The notes under the pieces: model-generated
Seen by the model: the letters and a program-made list of their open reading frames with translations, nothing else
Database searches by the model: none
What the model was told of the DNA's origin: nothing
Made by a program: the position numbers and the translations under genes
Assembly: GCA_050014835.1 (NCBI GenBank)
Contig: JBEKCO010000001.1
Span: 1 to 64,000, forward strand
Length of the DNA stretch: 64,000 nt
From: Bog-793 sp050014835
GTDB taxonomy: Bacteria > Actinomycetota > Acidimicrobiia > Acidimicrobiales > Bog-793
Direction of reading: 5' to 3'
Part shown: positions 36,980 through 48,420 of the stretch, one piece after another
How the letters are laid out: every line of letters starts with the position of its first letter
How positions within the stretch are numbered: the stretch's first letter is position 1

Positions 36980-37914
36980 TCACGGTCCTCGCCGGCGGCG
37001 TGGGGGCGGCGCGTCTGCTCGCCGGGCTCGTCACCGTCGTGCCGGCGGGCGAGATCACCGTGATCGGCAACACCGGTGACGACGCCGTCCTGCACGGGCT
37101 GCACGTCAGCCCGGACCTCGACACGGTGACCTACACGCTGGCGGGGGCGGCGAACCCGGAGACGGGCTGGGGGCTCGTCGGAGACTCGTTCCGGGCGATG
37201 GGGGCACTCGAGCGCTACGGCGCGGCGACGTGGTTCCGGCTCGGGGACCTCGACCTCGCCACGCACCTGTACCGCACCGCCCGTCTCGGGGCGGGCGCGA
37301 CGCTGAGCGAGGTCACGGCAGAGATCGCCAGGGCCTGGGGGCTCGGTTTCCGGCTGCTGCCGATGACCGACGACGTCGTCGGGACGCGCCTTCTCCTCGC
37401 CGACGGCGAGGAGGTCGATTTCCAGGAGTACTTCGTCCGGCTGCGCCACGATGTCGTCGTGGAGTCGCTCGCCTACGGCGGGGCCGAGTCGGCGGAACCG
37501 GCGCCGGGCGTGCTCGCCGCGCTCGCCGGGGCCGAGGCGGTCCTCCTCGCGCCGTCGAACCCGCTGCTTTCGATCGGTCCGATCCTCGCCGTGCCCGGGA
37601 TCGGGGACGCCCTTGCCAGCCGGCGGGACCGCGTCGTCGCCGTGTCGCCGATCGTGGCCGGGCGGGCGCTGAAGGGCCCGGCGGACCGGCTCCTCGCCGA
37701 GCTCGGGCACGAGTCGTCGGCGGTCGGCGTGGCCCGCCTGCTCCGGCCGTACGCGGGCTGCCTGGTCATCGACACGGCCGACGCAGGTCTCGCCGCCGCC
37801 GTCGCCGCGACCGGCATGCGGGTCGAAGTGACCGACACGGTGATGCGCACGACCGAGGTCGCGGCGTCGCTCGCCCGGTTCGCCCTCGCCGCCGCCGGGG
37901 TGGAGCGGCCATGA
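36976..37914 (+). CDS. cofD: Phospho-lactate/phosphoenolpyruvate transferase of F420 synthesis (CofD/FbiA)
   Basis: 312 residues. ITVLAGGVGAARLLAGL at the N-terminus, IGNTGDDAVLHGLHVSPDLD, and the substrate segment LAPSNPLLSIGPILAVPGI are diagnostic of CofD. It transfers a phospho-lactyl or phosphoenolpyruvyl group to the deazaflavin Fo, giving F420-0 or dehydro-F420-0; actinobacterial FbiA is reported to prefer the phosphoenolpyruvyl donor. ATG start inside the epimerase stop; the own stop overlaps the cofE ATG. Same order as mycobacterial fbiA-fbiB. Confidence 0.95.
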   Translation: MITVLAGGVGAARLLAGLVTVVPAGEITVIGNTGDDAVLHGLHVSPDLDTVTYTLAGAANPETGWGLVGDSFRAMGALERYGAATWFRLGDLDLATHLYRTARLGAGATLSEVTAEIARAWGLGFRLLPMTDDVVGTRLLLADGEEVDFQEYFVRLRHDVVVESLAYGGAESAEPAPGVLAALAGAEAVLLAPSNPLLSIGPILAVPGIGDALASRRDRVVAVSPIVAGRALKGPADRLLAELGHESSAVGVARLLRPYAGCLVIDTADAGLAAAVAATGMRVEVTDTVMRTTEVAASLARFALAAAGVERP

Positions 37915-38615
37915 CGCGGCCGTCGCTCGTCGTGATCGGCGTCGAGGGGCTCCCGGAGATCGTCGCCGGGGCGCGGCTCGGCGAACTGCTCGCGGCGAAA
38001 GCGCCGCTCGAGGCGGGCGACGTCGTCGTCGTCACCCAGAAGATCGTGTCGAAGGCCGAGGGCCGCGTCGTCGCGGTCGACCCGTCCGATCCCGGTGCGA
38101 AGCGCCGGCTCGCCGAATCCGAGGCGACGCGGGTCCTGCGGCGTCGCGGCGACCTCGTCATCGCCGAGACGCGCCACGGGTTCGTCTGCGCGAACTCGGG
38201 CGTCGACCTGTCGAACGTCGAGGCGGGGTCCGCCGTGCTCCTGCCGGTCGACCCCGACCGCTCGGCGCGGGGAATCCGCGACGCCGTGCGGGCGCTCCGT
38301 GGCGTCGAGGTCGGCGTCGTCATCTCGGACACGTTCGGACGCGCCTGGCGCCGGGGCCTCGTCGACGTGGCGATCGGGTGCGCCGGCATCGCCGCCGTCG
38401 TCGACCTGCGCGGCACCCTCGACGGATCGGGGCGGATGCTCGCCGCGACCGAGATGTGCGTCGCCGACGAGATCGCCGCCGCGGCCGAGCTCGTCATGGG
38501 CAAGTCTGCGCACGTGCCGGTCGCGATCGTGCGGGGCGTCGACCGCTCCTGGCTGCGGGAGTCCTCGGTCGCGGCCGAGATCGTCCGCCCGTACGGCGAG
38601 GACCTCTTCCGGTGA
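37911..38615 (+). CDS. cofE: Coenzyme F420-0:L-glutamate ligase
   Basis: 234 residues forming only the glutamate-ligase domain: VIGVEGLPEIVAGARLGELL, VVVVTQKIVSKAEGR (metal and substrate loop), ETRHGFVCANSGVD, and ISDTFGRAWRRGLVDVAIG. It adds gamma-linked glutamates to F420-0. Mycobacterial FbiB carries in addition a C-terminal FMN reductase domain; that is absent here, so reduction of dehydro-F420, if used, must come from another protein. Coupled by ATGA with cofD and by GTGA with the following glycosyltransferase gene. Confidence 0.94.
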   Translation: MTRPSLVVIGVEGLPEIVAGARLGELLAAKAPLEAGDVVVVTQKIVSKAEGRVVAVDPSDPGAKRRLAESEATRVLRRRGDLVIAETRHGFVCANSGVDLSNVEAGSAVLLPVDPDRSARGIRDAVRALRGVEVGVVISDTFGRAWRRGLVDVAIGCAGIAAVVDLRGTLDGSGRMLAATEMCVADEIAAAAELVMGKSAHVPVAIVRGVDRSWLRESSVAAEIVRPYGEDLFR

Positions 38616-39745
38616 CCCCGCGTCCCGGAGACGGCCCGCCGCCGCGGCTCGAGCGGGGCGTCGTCGTCGTCGTCGAACAGCTGCGCCGCGCCGTCCCGGG
38701 AGGTATCGGCACGTACACGCGCGCCCTCGTCAGCGCCCTCGCCGCCCTCGACGGGGCCGACCGGCCCCGATGCCGCCTGTATGCCGCACGGTCCCGGGTG
38801 TCCCCCGACCCGCTCGGCGGCCTCGGGTTCCCCGTCGAGACCTCGCGGTGGCCGGACGCGGTGCTGGTGCGCGCCTGGGGGTTCGGCCTCGGGCGCGTCG
38901 GCCGCCGGGCCGCGCTCGTCCACGCCGTCTCGCTCGCCGCGCCGCCGACCGCCGTCCCGCTCGTCGTCACCGTCCACGACCTGGCCTGGCGTGCCGTCCC
39001 CGAGGCGTTCCCGGCCCGGGGCCGTCGTTGGCACGAGCAGGCGCTGCGGCGGGCCGCCCGCCGGGCGGCCTGTCTGGTCGTCCCGTCGGAGGCGACCGCC
39101 CAGGCCCTGCGGGAGGCGGGTCTCGGCGTCGGCGACGACCGCATCGCGGTCGTGGCCGAGGGCTCCGACCACCTCGCGCCGGCCGACCCCGTCGCGACGA
39201 ACGAGGCGCTCGCCCAGCTCGGCGTCGGGGGCGACTTCCTGCTCGCGGTGGGGACGCGCGAGCCGCGCAAGAACCTCGCGCGGCTCTTCGACGCCTACGC
39301 GATCGCGCGGCCCCGGTTCGCCGAGCCGTTGCCGCTCATCGTCGTCGGCCCGGTGGGGTGGGGGACAGCGACCGCGGCCCCACCCGCGGGCGTCGTTTTC
39401 GCCGGGCAGGTCGGCGATGGCGTGCTCGCCGGGCTCTACGGCAGGGCCCGTCTCGTGGCCTACGTGCCGCTCGTCGAGGGCTTCGGTCTCCCCGTCGTCG
39501 AGGCGATGCGGGCCGGCGCCCCGGTCGTCGCGAGCGCCGTCCCGAGCTCGGGTGGCGCGGCCCACGAGGTCGACCCGCGCGACGTTGAGGCGATCGCCGA
39601 CGGGCTCGTCCGGGTCGCCTCGGACGGGGCGCTGCGCGCCGGGCTCGTCGCGCGAGGACTCGCCCGCGTCGGGCCGCTGACCTGGCGGGCTGCGGCCGAA
39701 GGGCACCTCGCCGTGTGGCGACGCATCGTCGGGACGGGGTCGTGA
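38612..39745 (+). CDS. GT4-family glycosyltransferase
   Basis: 377-residue GT-B enzyme. N-terminal PGGIGTYTRALVSAL, VTVHDLAWRAVPEAFPARGR in the middle, and the C-terminal nucleotide-sugar domain with VGTREPRKNLARLFDAYA and the E-x7-E pair in PLVEGFGLPVVEAMRAGAP. Likely transfers mannose, rhamnose or a similar sugar to a lipid-linked acceptor. GTG start overlaps cofE (GTGA); stop overlaps the next glycosyltransferase (GTGA). The two are similar in outline and may be an ancient duplication. Confidence 0.88.
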   Translation: MTPRPGDGPPPRLERGVVVVVEQLRRAVPGGIGTYTRALVSALAALDGADRPRCRLYAARSRVSPDPLGGLGFPVETSRWPDAVLVRAWGFGLGRVGRRAALVHAVSLAAPPTAVPLVVTVHDLAWRAVPEAFPARGRRWHEQALRRAARRAACLVVPSEATAQALREAGLGVGDDRIAVVAEGSDHLAPADPVATNEALAQLGVGGDFLLAVGTREPRKNLARLFDAYAIARPRFAEPLPLIVVGPVGWGTATAAPPAGVVFAGQVGDGVLAGLYGRARLVAYVPLVEGFGLPVVEAMRAGAPVVASAVPSSGGAAHEVDPRDVEAIADGLVRVASDGALRAGLVARGLARVGPLTWRAAAEGHLAVWRRIVGTGS

Positions 39746-40902
39746 CCGGCCCGCTCGGCACGGTCGGCCCGATGGGGGTCGCCGTGGACGTCACCGCCGT
39801 GCCGAACGCGCCAGTCGGCGCCGGGCAGTACACGGTCGCGGTCGTCGCCGCCCTCGCCCGCCGCGACGACGTCGTGCTCGACGTCGTCTCCCGGCGCTCG
39901 GACGGGGCGCGCTGGCGCGAGGTCGCCCCGGGCGCCTACGTCGTTGCTTCGGCACCGGACCGTCGCGTGCTCCGGGTCGCCTACGGTGAGCTCGCGCTGC
40001 GGGCGACGTTGCGCCGGCGCTGCCCGACGGCGGCGGTCTTTTTCGGGCCGCACTACTCGATGCCGGCGGGGCTCGCCGTGCCCGCGGTCGTGACGGTCCA
40101 CGACCTCTCGATGATCGACCACCCGGAGTGGCATGAACGCACGAAGGTCGTCTTTTTCCGTCGGGCGCTCACCCGCGCCGCGCGCCACGCCGCGGCGGTG
40201 ATCTGCGTGAGCGAGATGACGGCCGACCGGTATCGGCAGATCTACCACCCCCGGGGCCCGGTCCACGTCGTCCCGCACGGCATCGACCATGCCGTCTTTG
40301 CCCCCGACGAGCCGCTCCCGGGTGCCGACGCGGCCGCGCTGCGCCGGCTCGGCGTCGATGCGCCCTACGTGCTGCACGTGGGGACGATCGAGCCCCGCAA
40401 GAACGTTCCCGCGCTCGTCTCGGCGTTCGACGAGGTCGCGGACGACCACCCCGACGTCTCGCTCGTGCTCGCCGGGCCGGACGGCTGGGGGACGAAGGAC
40501 CTCGCGGCCGCGCTCCGCGCCGCCCGGCACCGCGCCCGCGTCGTCCGGCTCGGCTATGTCGGCGCCGCATGGCTCCCGGCGCTCCTGCGGCGGGCAGCGG
40601 CCGTTGCGTACCCGTCGTTCTACGAGGGATTCGGCCTCCCGGCCCTGGAGGCGCTGGCGTGCGGGGCGCCGCTTGTCACGTCCGCCGGGACCGTGATGGC
40701 CGAACTCGCCGGTCCCGCGGCGCTCACCGTCGACCCGGCCGATCCGGAGGAGCTGCGGGTCGCGCTGGGGTTCGCGCTCTCAGGCGGGGCGGAGGCGGAC
40801 GCGCGCCGGCGCACGGGGCTCGCGCGGGCGGCGGAGTTCACGTGGGAGCGCTCGGCCGCTGGCCACGTCGACGCGTTCCGGGCCGCACTCGGGCCATCGT
40901 GA
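39742..40902 (+). CDS. GT4-family glycosyltransferase (second copy)
   Basis: 386-residue GT-B enzyme close in architecture to its neighbour: GAGQYTVAVVAALAR, VTVHDLSMIDHPEWH, VVPHGIDHAVFAP, VGTIEPRKNVPALVSAF, and the donor-site FYEGFGLPALEALACGAP with the two glutamates. GTG start overlapping the previous stop. Donor and acceptor unknown; with the preceding gene it would lay down two consecutive linkages of an envelope glycan. Followed 43 bases later by an SDR gene with its own strong ribosome site. Confidence 0.88.
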   Translation: MTGPLGTVGPMGVAVDVTAVPNAPVGAGQYTVAVVAALARRDDVVLDVVSRRSDGARWREVAPGAYVVASAPDRRVLRVAYGELALRATLRRRCPTAAVFFGPHYSMPAGLAVPAVVTVHDLSMIDHPEWHERTKVVFFRRALTRAARHAAAVICVSEMTADRYRQIYHPRGPVHVVPHGIDHAVFAPDEPLPGADAAALRRLGVDAPYVLHVGTIEPRKNVPALVSAFDEVADDHPDVSLVLAGPDGWGTKDLAAALRAARHRARVVRLGYVGAAWLPALLRRAAAVAYPSFYEGFGLPALEALACGAPLVTSAGTVMAELAGPAALTVDPADPEELRVALGFALSGGAEADARRRTGLARAAEFTWERSAAGHVDAFRAALGPS

Positions 40903-40945
40903 GGCCGGGGCGCGCCCAGTAGCGTGGCCGCGGGAAGGAGACGCG

Positions 40946-41833
40946 TTGCGGACGTTCGTCACCGGTGCATCCGGCTTCGTCGGGACGTGGCTCACCCGCC
41001 ACCTCGAGGCTTGCGGCGACACCGTCTACCCGTTGCGCGACGAGTTCGACATCGCTGACGAGGCGGCGGTGGGGCGCGAGGCGCAAATCGCCGGGCCGGA
41101 CGTCATCTACCACCTCGCCGGGCTGACCCACGTCGGTCGTTCCTGGGAGGCGCCGGCGGAGACCTTCCGGGTGAACGCGCTCGGCACGCTCGTGCTCCTC
41201 GAGGTGGCGCGCAAGCTCGAACCCCGTCCCCGTATCATCGTCGTCTCGTCGGCCGAGGTCTACGGGATCGCCGGGAGCGTCCCCGTCACCGAGGACGCGC
41301 CGCTGCGGCCCGTGACTCCGTACGCGTCGAGCAAGGTCGCCGCGGAGTACCTCGGGCTCCAGGCCTTCCTCGGCCACGGCCTCGAGGTCGTCCGGGTCCG
41401 GCCGTTCAACCACGTGGGGCCTGGCCAGGCGGAGTCCTTCGTCGTCGCGGCGCTCGCCCGGCGCGTCGTCGAGGCGGAACGCACGGGGTCGGCTGAGATC
41501 CGGGTCGGCAACCTCACGCCCGCCCGCGACTTCACCGACGTGCGCGACGTCGTCCGGGCCTACCGCCTCCTCGCCGTCCTCGGCGTCCCCGGCGAGGTCT
41601 ACAACGTCTGCTCGGGCGTCGCGCTCCCGATCGCCGCGGTGCTCGACGAGATCGTCTCCCTCGCGGCGAGCCCGGTCGTGCCGGTCGACGACCCGTCGCT
41701 CGCCCGGCCCGTCGACCTGCCGCTCCTCGTCGGAGACGGGAGCCGGCTGGCGGCCCTCACCGGTTGGAAGGCCGAGATCCCGCTGCGCCAGACGCTCGTC
41801 GACGTCCTCGCCGCGGCGCGCGAGCGCAGCTAG
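40946..41833 (+). CDS. Extended SDR, GDP-4-keto-6-deoxymannose reductase/epimerase-like
   Basis: 295-residue NAD(P)-dependent sugar-nucleotide enzyme: FVTGASGFVGTWLTRHLE, IYHLAGLTHVGRSWEAP, VVSSAEVYG and the YxxxK in TPYASSKVAAEYL, then RPFNHVGPGQAESFVVAALA. The pattern is nearest Rmd/GMD-type reductases giving GDP-deoxysugars, but specificity is not certain. TTG start is well supported: GGAAGGAG ends five bases before it, and TTG begins the Rossmann strand. Own ribosome site after 43 bases, so may be partly independent of the upstream block. Confidence 0.8.
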   Translation: MRTFVTGASGFVGTWLTRHLEACGDTVYPLRDEFDIADEAAVGREAQIAGPDVIYHLAGLTHVGRSWEAPAETFRVNALGTLVLLEVARKLEPRPRIIVVSSAEVYGIAGSVPVTEDAPLRPVTPYASSKVAAEYLGLQAFLGHGLEVVRVRPFNHVGPGQAESFVVAALARRVVEAERTGSAEIRVGNLTPARDFTDVRDVVRAYRLLAVLGVPGEVYNVCSGVALPIAAVLDEIVSLAASPVVPVDDPSLARPVDLPLLVGDGSRLAALTGWKAEIPLRQTLVDVLAAARERS

Positions 41834-41892
41834 GCACCGGTTTCGCGACCTTCGAGCGTCGTCGCGCCACCCCGGCTAGCGTGAGGTCTCCG

Positions 41893-44826
41893 ATGCCGGA
41901 GGATCACGCGCCACCGGTCGTCGCCGTCGTCGTAGCCTCCGATTCTGGACCGTGGTTCGAGAGGTGCCTGAGCGCGCTTCGGGCGCAGGACTACTCGGAC
42001 CTGACGACGCTCGTCGTCGACGCGGCAAGCGGCGAGCCCCTCGCGCCCCGCGTCGCCGCGGTCGCGCCGGGCTTCTACGTCGTCCGGCTCGAGAAGAACG
42101 CCGGCTTCGGCCCGAGTGCGAACGCGGCGCTCGACGTCGTGCACGGCGCGGCCTACTACCTGTTCTGCCACGACGACGTCGTCCTCGATCGCGACGCCGT
42201 TCGGGTGATGGTCGAGGAGGCGATGCGCTCGAACGCCGGGATCGTCGGCCCGAAGCTCGTCGACGAGGCCGAGCCGGACCGTATCCTGCAGCTCGGCCTG
42301 AACATGGACCGCTTCGGCGCGCCGGTGCGCCGGGTCCAGCACCGGGAGTTCGACCAGTCCCAGCACGACGAGCCCCGCGAGGTCTTCGCCGTCCCGGGCG
42401 GCTGCATCCTCGTGCGCGCCGACCTGTTCGCCGCGATCGGGGGCTTCGACGACCAGATCTCGATGCTCGGCGAGGACATCGACCTGTCGTGGCGGGCCCG
42501 CATCGCCGGCGCCCGGGTCGTCGTCACGCCGGCCGCGACGGTGGCCCACATAGAGGCCACGGCGGCGCGCCACCGGCCGCTGCCGGAGGCCCGCGCCCTG
42601 CAGTGGCGTCACATGCTGCGCGCCGTCCTCAAGAACTACGGGCCGACCCGGCGGACCCGGATCGTCGTCGAGTTCGCGGTGCTGAGCGCTTTGGAGGTCG
42701 TGTACTTCGCGCTCGTCGGCCGTGGCCGCCGGGCGAAGGAGGTGATCGACGCCTGGCGCTGGAACCTGGCGCCGGCCCGCGACCTCGACGGCGCCCGGGC
42801 CGCGGTCGGCGCGACCCGTCGGGTGCCGGACCGGGTCGTGCTGCGCCTCGCCGCGCGCCGGTCCTCGCGGTTGATGCGGGCGGCGCGTCCCCGGGTCGAG
42901 GCGGTGGTCCTGCGCTGGAGCCGCCGGCACGGCCCGAAGCGCCTGCGGGCCGAGGGCGCGCCCGAGGGCCACCGGCCGCGTTGGATGACGATCTGCGCCC
43001 TGGCCGCCGGCTTCGTCGCCGTCGCCGGATCACGGCTGCTCCTCGTCGGCCATCTTCCCCTCGTCGGCGGGTACCTGCCGATCCCGGAACCGTTCCACCT
43101 CATCGCGACCTACCTCGGCGGGACGACGGACCGGGGGACCCAGCCGACGGGACCGGCCTCGCCGGCGTTCGCAATCCTCGGCCTGGCGGGCATCGTCGCC
43201 GCGGGGTCGATGGGCGTCGTTCTGAAAGTCGGCATGGTCGTTGCCGTCGTCGCCGGGGTGTTCGGCGTCGTGCGCCTCGTCCGCCCGCTCGGTCCCCGCG
43301 CCGCGTCGTTCGCCGCGGGGATCACGTACCTTTTCCTCCCGCTCGCCTGGAACGACCTCGCGCGGGGCGACCTCCAGGCGCTCGTCGTCTACGGCGGGAT
43401 GCCCTGGATACTCGCCCGGATCGCCCGGGCGACCGCGCTCCCGCCGTACTCTGACGAGCCGGTGCCGATCGTCGGGCGCGCGACGGTCGAGGAATGCCTC
43501 AGCCTGGGCGTGGTCGTCGCCGTCGTCGCCTCGTTCGCGCCGGCGGCGGTGCTCGCCATGCTCGTCGCCGCCGTCGCCTTCGTCGGGGTCACGTTCGCCT
43601 TCCGGGGCGTCGCACGGGGCGTGCAGTCGTTGCGCAGCCTCGTCGTCGCCGGCGGTTCGACCGTCGTCGCCTTCGCGCTGTGCTTCCCCTGGTCGGTCAC
43701 GTTCTTGCAGTCCGGGGCCCGCTGGAGCGCGATCACGGGGGTCACGTCGTCGGGGGCAGGGGTGCCGAATCTCGCGTCGCTTCTGCGCTTCGACCTCGGC
43801 CCGATCGGTGCCGGCCCGATCAGCTACGCCTTCGTCGCGGCGGCGCTCTTCGTCGTCGTCGTGGGGACGGCAGAGCGCTTCGCCTGGTGCGTGCGGCTGT
43901 GGGGCGCGCTGTTGGCGACGGTCGCCTTCACCTGGGCCGCGGGGGAGGGCTGGCTCGGCGCCGGGGGCGGAGCGGCTCGCGTCCTCATCGTGCCGGCGGC
44001 GGCGTGCGTCGCGGTGCTCGTCGGGCTGGGTGTCTCGTCGATGGCCCGCGAGGTGTCGGGCTCGCGGCTCGGCTGGCGTCAGTTCGCGACGATCGGTTTC
44101 GCCGTCGTCGCCCTGGTGGGCCTGCTGCCGGTGCTCGGGGCGGCCTGGGGGGGACGATGGGACGTCCCGCAGATCGGCTACGACTCGGTCCTCACCGCCA
44201 CCGGGGACCAGAAAGGCCAGGGGCGCGAGCTCTGGCTCGGCGCGCCGCTCGCCCTGCCGCTCGTCGGCTGGCAGGTTCGCCCCGGTTTCGCCGAGGCGCT
44301 GACCGTCACCGGCCTGCCGGACGCCACGGCGCTCTGGCCGAACGCCAATCCCGGCGACGCGGCGCGGCTGGCCGCGGCGGTCGACGACGCCGAGCTCGGG
44401 CGCACGGTCGAGCTCGGGAAGCTCCTCGCGCCAAGCGGGGTCGAGGTGATCGTCGTGCCGACGGCGTTCGCGCCGGTGCTGACCGGTGTGCAATCCGCCG
44501 CCGCGGCGCCCTCGCCCGCAGACCTCGTCGCCACGCTGGCCGGCCAGCTCGACCTGCGGGAGCTGCCGAGCGAAGGAGGGACGTATTTCTTCGAGAACAC
44601 GTCCTGGCGACCCGACGGGGTCGCGGCCCCGTCGGTCCCGGGAGGCGGGACCCCGGCGCCGCTCCGCGAAATCGGGGTCGTGGCGGCGCTCGGCTGCTGG
44701 TTGTTCACGGGCCTCGTCGCGGCCTCCCGGCGCCGGCGGGCCCGGCGGTCGCGGCGCGCCGCGGCCTCAGCGGCCCGCCCCCCCGTCCCCCCTGACCGGG
44801 CCGAGCTCGTGGGGGCACGGTCGTGA
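41893..44826 (+). CDS. Large GT2 glycosyltransferase fused to multi-span membrane region
   Basis: 977 residues. Positions 1-280 form a GT2 domain (VVASDSGPWFERCLSAL, FCHDDVVLDRDAV metal motif, GEDIDLSWRARIAGA). From about 375 to 730 there are some ten hydrophobic spans (SRLLLVGHLPLV, GIVAAGSMGVVLKVGMVV and others), then a soluble stretch with WPNANPGDAARLAAA and a last span near 920 followed by an Arg-rich end. Probably adds or transfers sugars at the membrane surface from a lipid or nucleotide donor. The gene after it is a DUF5719 protein overlapping by GTGA; GT2-fusion plus DUF5719 is a recurring actinobacterial pair. Exact substrate unknown. Confidence 0.82.
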   Translation: MPEDHAPPVVAVVVASDSGPWFERCLSALRAQDYSDLTTLVVDAASGEPLAPRVAAVAPGFYVVRLEKNAGFGPSANAALDVVHGAAYYLFCHDDVVLDRDAVRVMVEEAMRSNAGIVGPKLVDEAEPDRILQLGLNMDRFGAPVRRVQHREFDQSQHDEPREVFAVPGGCILVRADLFAAIGGFDDQISMLGEDIDLSWRARIAGARVVVTPAATVAHIEATAARHRPLPEARALQWRHMLRAVLKNYGPTRRTRIVVEFAVLSALEVVYFALVGRGRRAKEVIDAWRWNLAPARDLDGARAAVGATRRVPDRVVLRLAARRSSRLMRAARPRVEAVVLRWSRRHGPKRLRAEGAPEGHRPRWMTICALAAGFVAVAGSRLLLVGHLPLVGGYLPIPEPFHLIATYLGGTTDRGTQPTGPASPAFAILGLAGIVAAGSMGVVLKVGMVVAVVAGVFGVVRLVRPLGPRAASFAAGITYLFLPLAWNDLARGDLQALVVYGGMPWILARIARATALPPYSDEPVPIVGRATVEECLSLGVVVAVVASFAPAAVLAMLVAAVAFVGVTFAFRGVARGVQSLRSLVVAGGSTVVAFALCFPWSVTFLQSGARWSAITGVTSSGAGVPNLASLLRFDLGPIGAGPISYAFVAAALFVVVVGTAERFAWCVRLWGALLATVAFTWAAGEGWLGAGGGAARVLIVPAAACVAVLVGLGVSSMAREVSGSRLGWRQFATIGFAVVALVGLLPVLGAAWGGRWDVPQIGYDSVLTATGDQKGQGRELWLGAPLALPLVGWQVRPGFAEALTVTGLPDATALWPNANPGDAARLAAAVDDAELGRTVELGKLLAPSGVEVIVVPTAFAPVLTGVQSAAAAPSPADLVATLAGQLDLRELPSEGGTYFFENTSWRPDGVAAPSVPGGGTPAPLREIGVVAALGCWLFTGLVAASRRRRARRSRRAAASAARPPVPPDRAELVGARS

Positions 44827-46267
44827 CCGATACGAACGGCCGGGTCGCGTTCGTCGAGCGCCGTCGGCTCTCGTTCATCGCCGCGGTCGTCGCCGCCTTC
44901 GCGCTCGCCGGGGCGGCGAGCGTGCTCATCCACCCCGCCGCGACGCCTCCGGCCTCGGGGTCGGTCGCCGCCGCGGTCCGGGGGGAGCCGGGCGCGACCT
45001 CGACGGCGTGGTTCTGTGCGGGCCCGTTGCCGGTCGGGACGCCCCACGAGGCGTCGTCGATCGCGATCGTGAACCGGGCCCCGTCCCCGGTCACGGCGTC
45101 CGTCACGACCGTCCTCCTCTCGGGCGCGACGACGACCGAGACGTTCGCGGTGGCGGGGGCGTCGGAGTCGGTCGTCGGGCTCTCGCATATCCGCGCCTCG
45201 TCGTTCGCCGCGGCCCGGGTGATCGTCGACGGGAGCGGCGTCGAGGTCGTCGAGCTCGTCCACGGCGCCGCCGGGCCGGACGTCTCGCCGTGCACCGAGC
45301 AGGCGACGGGGACCCAGTATCTCGTGGCCGGGAGCACGGAGGCGAAGGACAACCTCGCGATCGCGCTGTACGACCCCGGCGCGACCCCCGCGGTCGCCAA
45401 CGTGACGTTCGCCACGCCGATCGGACCGCAAGCGCCCCCGGCCTTCCAGGGGGTCCAGGTCGCCGCGGGTCACGTCGTCGTCCTCTACGTCGCCCACTCG
45501 CTCCCGTTCCGGCGCTTCGTGTCGGCGACGGTGCGTTCGTCGGGGGGCGCGATCGTCGCCGGGGCGCTCGACATCGTGACGAACCAGGCGACGACGCTCG
45601 AGGCCCTCGAGGGCCCGATCGCCCGCCCGGCCACGCGGTGGTTCTTCGCCGCCGCCCCGGCGGGCGCCTCGGCGCAGCAGACCTTCGACATCTTGAACCC
45701 CGGGAAACGGACCGCGTCGGTCGAGATCCACCTCGGCGGGCCGAGCGGGGTCGGCGAGATCTCTCTCTCGCTCGGCCCCGGCGCGACGACGCGCTACACG
45801 CCGGCGCCGGACGAGTCTGCCGCCGCCCTCCGCTGGGCGAGCGTCACCTCGAGGAACGACGAGCCGGTCGTCGCGGCACGTGAGCTCGCCGTCGCCTCGC
45901 CGATCCACGTCGTCGCCCGGCGGGCGCAGAGCGCCGCGGCGCGCCGGCGCGTGGCCCTTTTCCGCCTGCCGTCGCTCCCCGTCGGGTTCACCGTCACCAC
46001 CGGGGTGCCGGGCGCGGCCAGGCAGTGGATCCTTGCCGGCGGCCAGAGTGACGCGCACATCTCGGAGTTCGTCACCGTGACGAACACCGGTGCGGTGCCG
46101 GCGACGGTCGAGATCACCCCCATCGCGGGCTCGTTCGCCGGCCTCGGCCCGTTCACGGTCGCCGCCGACGGCTCGGTCGTCGTCGATCTCGCCGACCTGG
46201 CTGCCGCCGCGGGGCGGCTTTCGCTGCGGGTGACGAGCGACGTGCCCGTCGTCGCGGCCGACGAGCT

Positions 46268-48325
<2,058 letters not shown>

Positions 48326-48420
48326 CACGGACATCGTAGGCGCCCGGCTCGTAAGGCCGGTCGGCATGGCGCGGCGTCGTGGGAGTTGACCTGCCGTTCC
48401 GGGCAGGCGACGCTCAGGGT

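Noticed and set aside
36017..41833. Three SDR genes taken as a complete known deoxysugar pathway
   Set aside because: Specificity of the epimerase and the Rmd-like enzyme cannot be read; rmlA and rmlC are not in the window.
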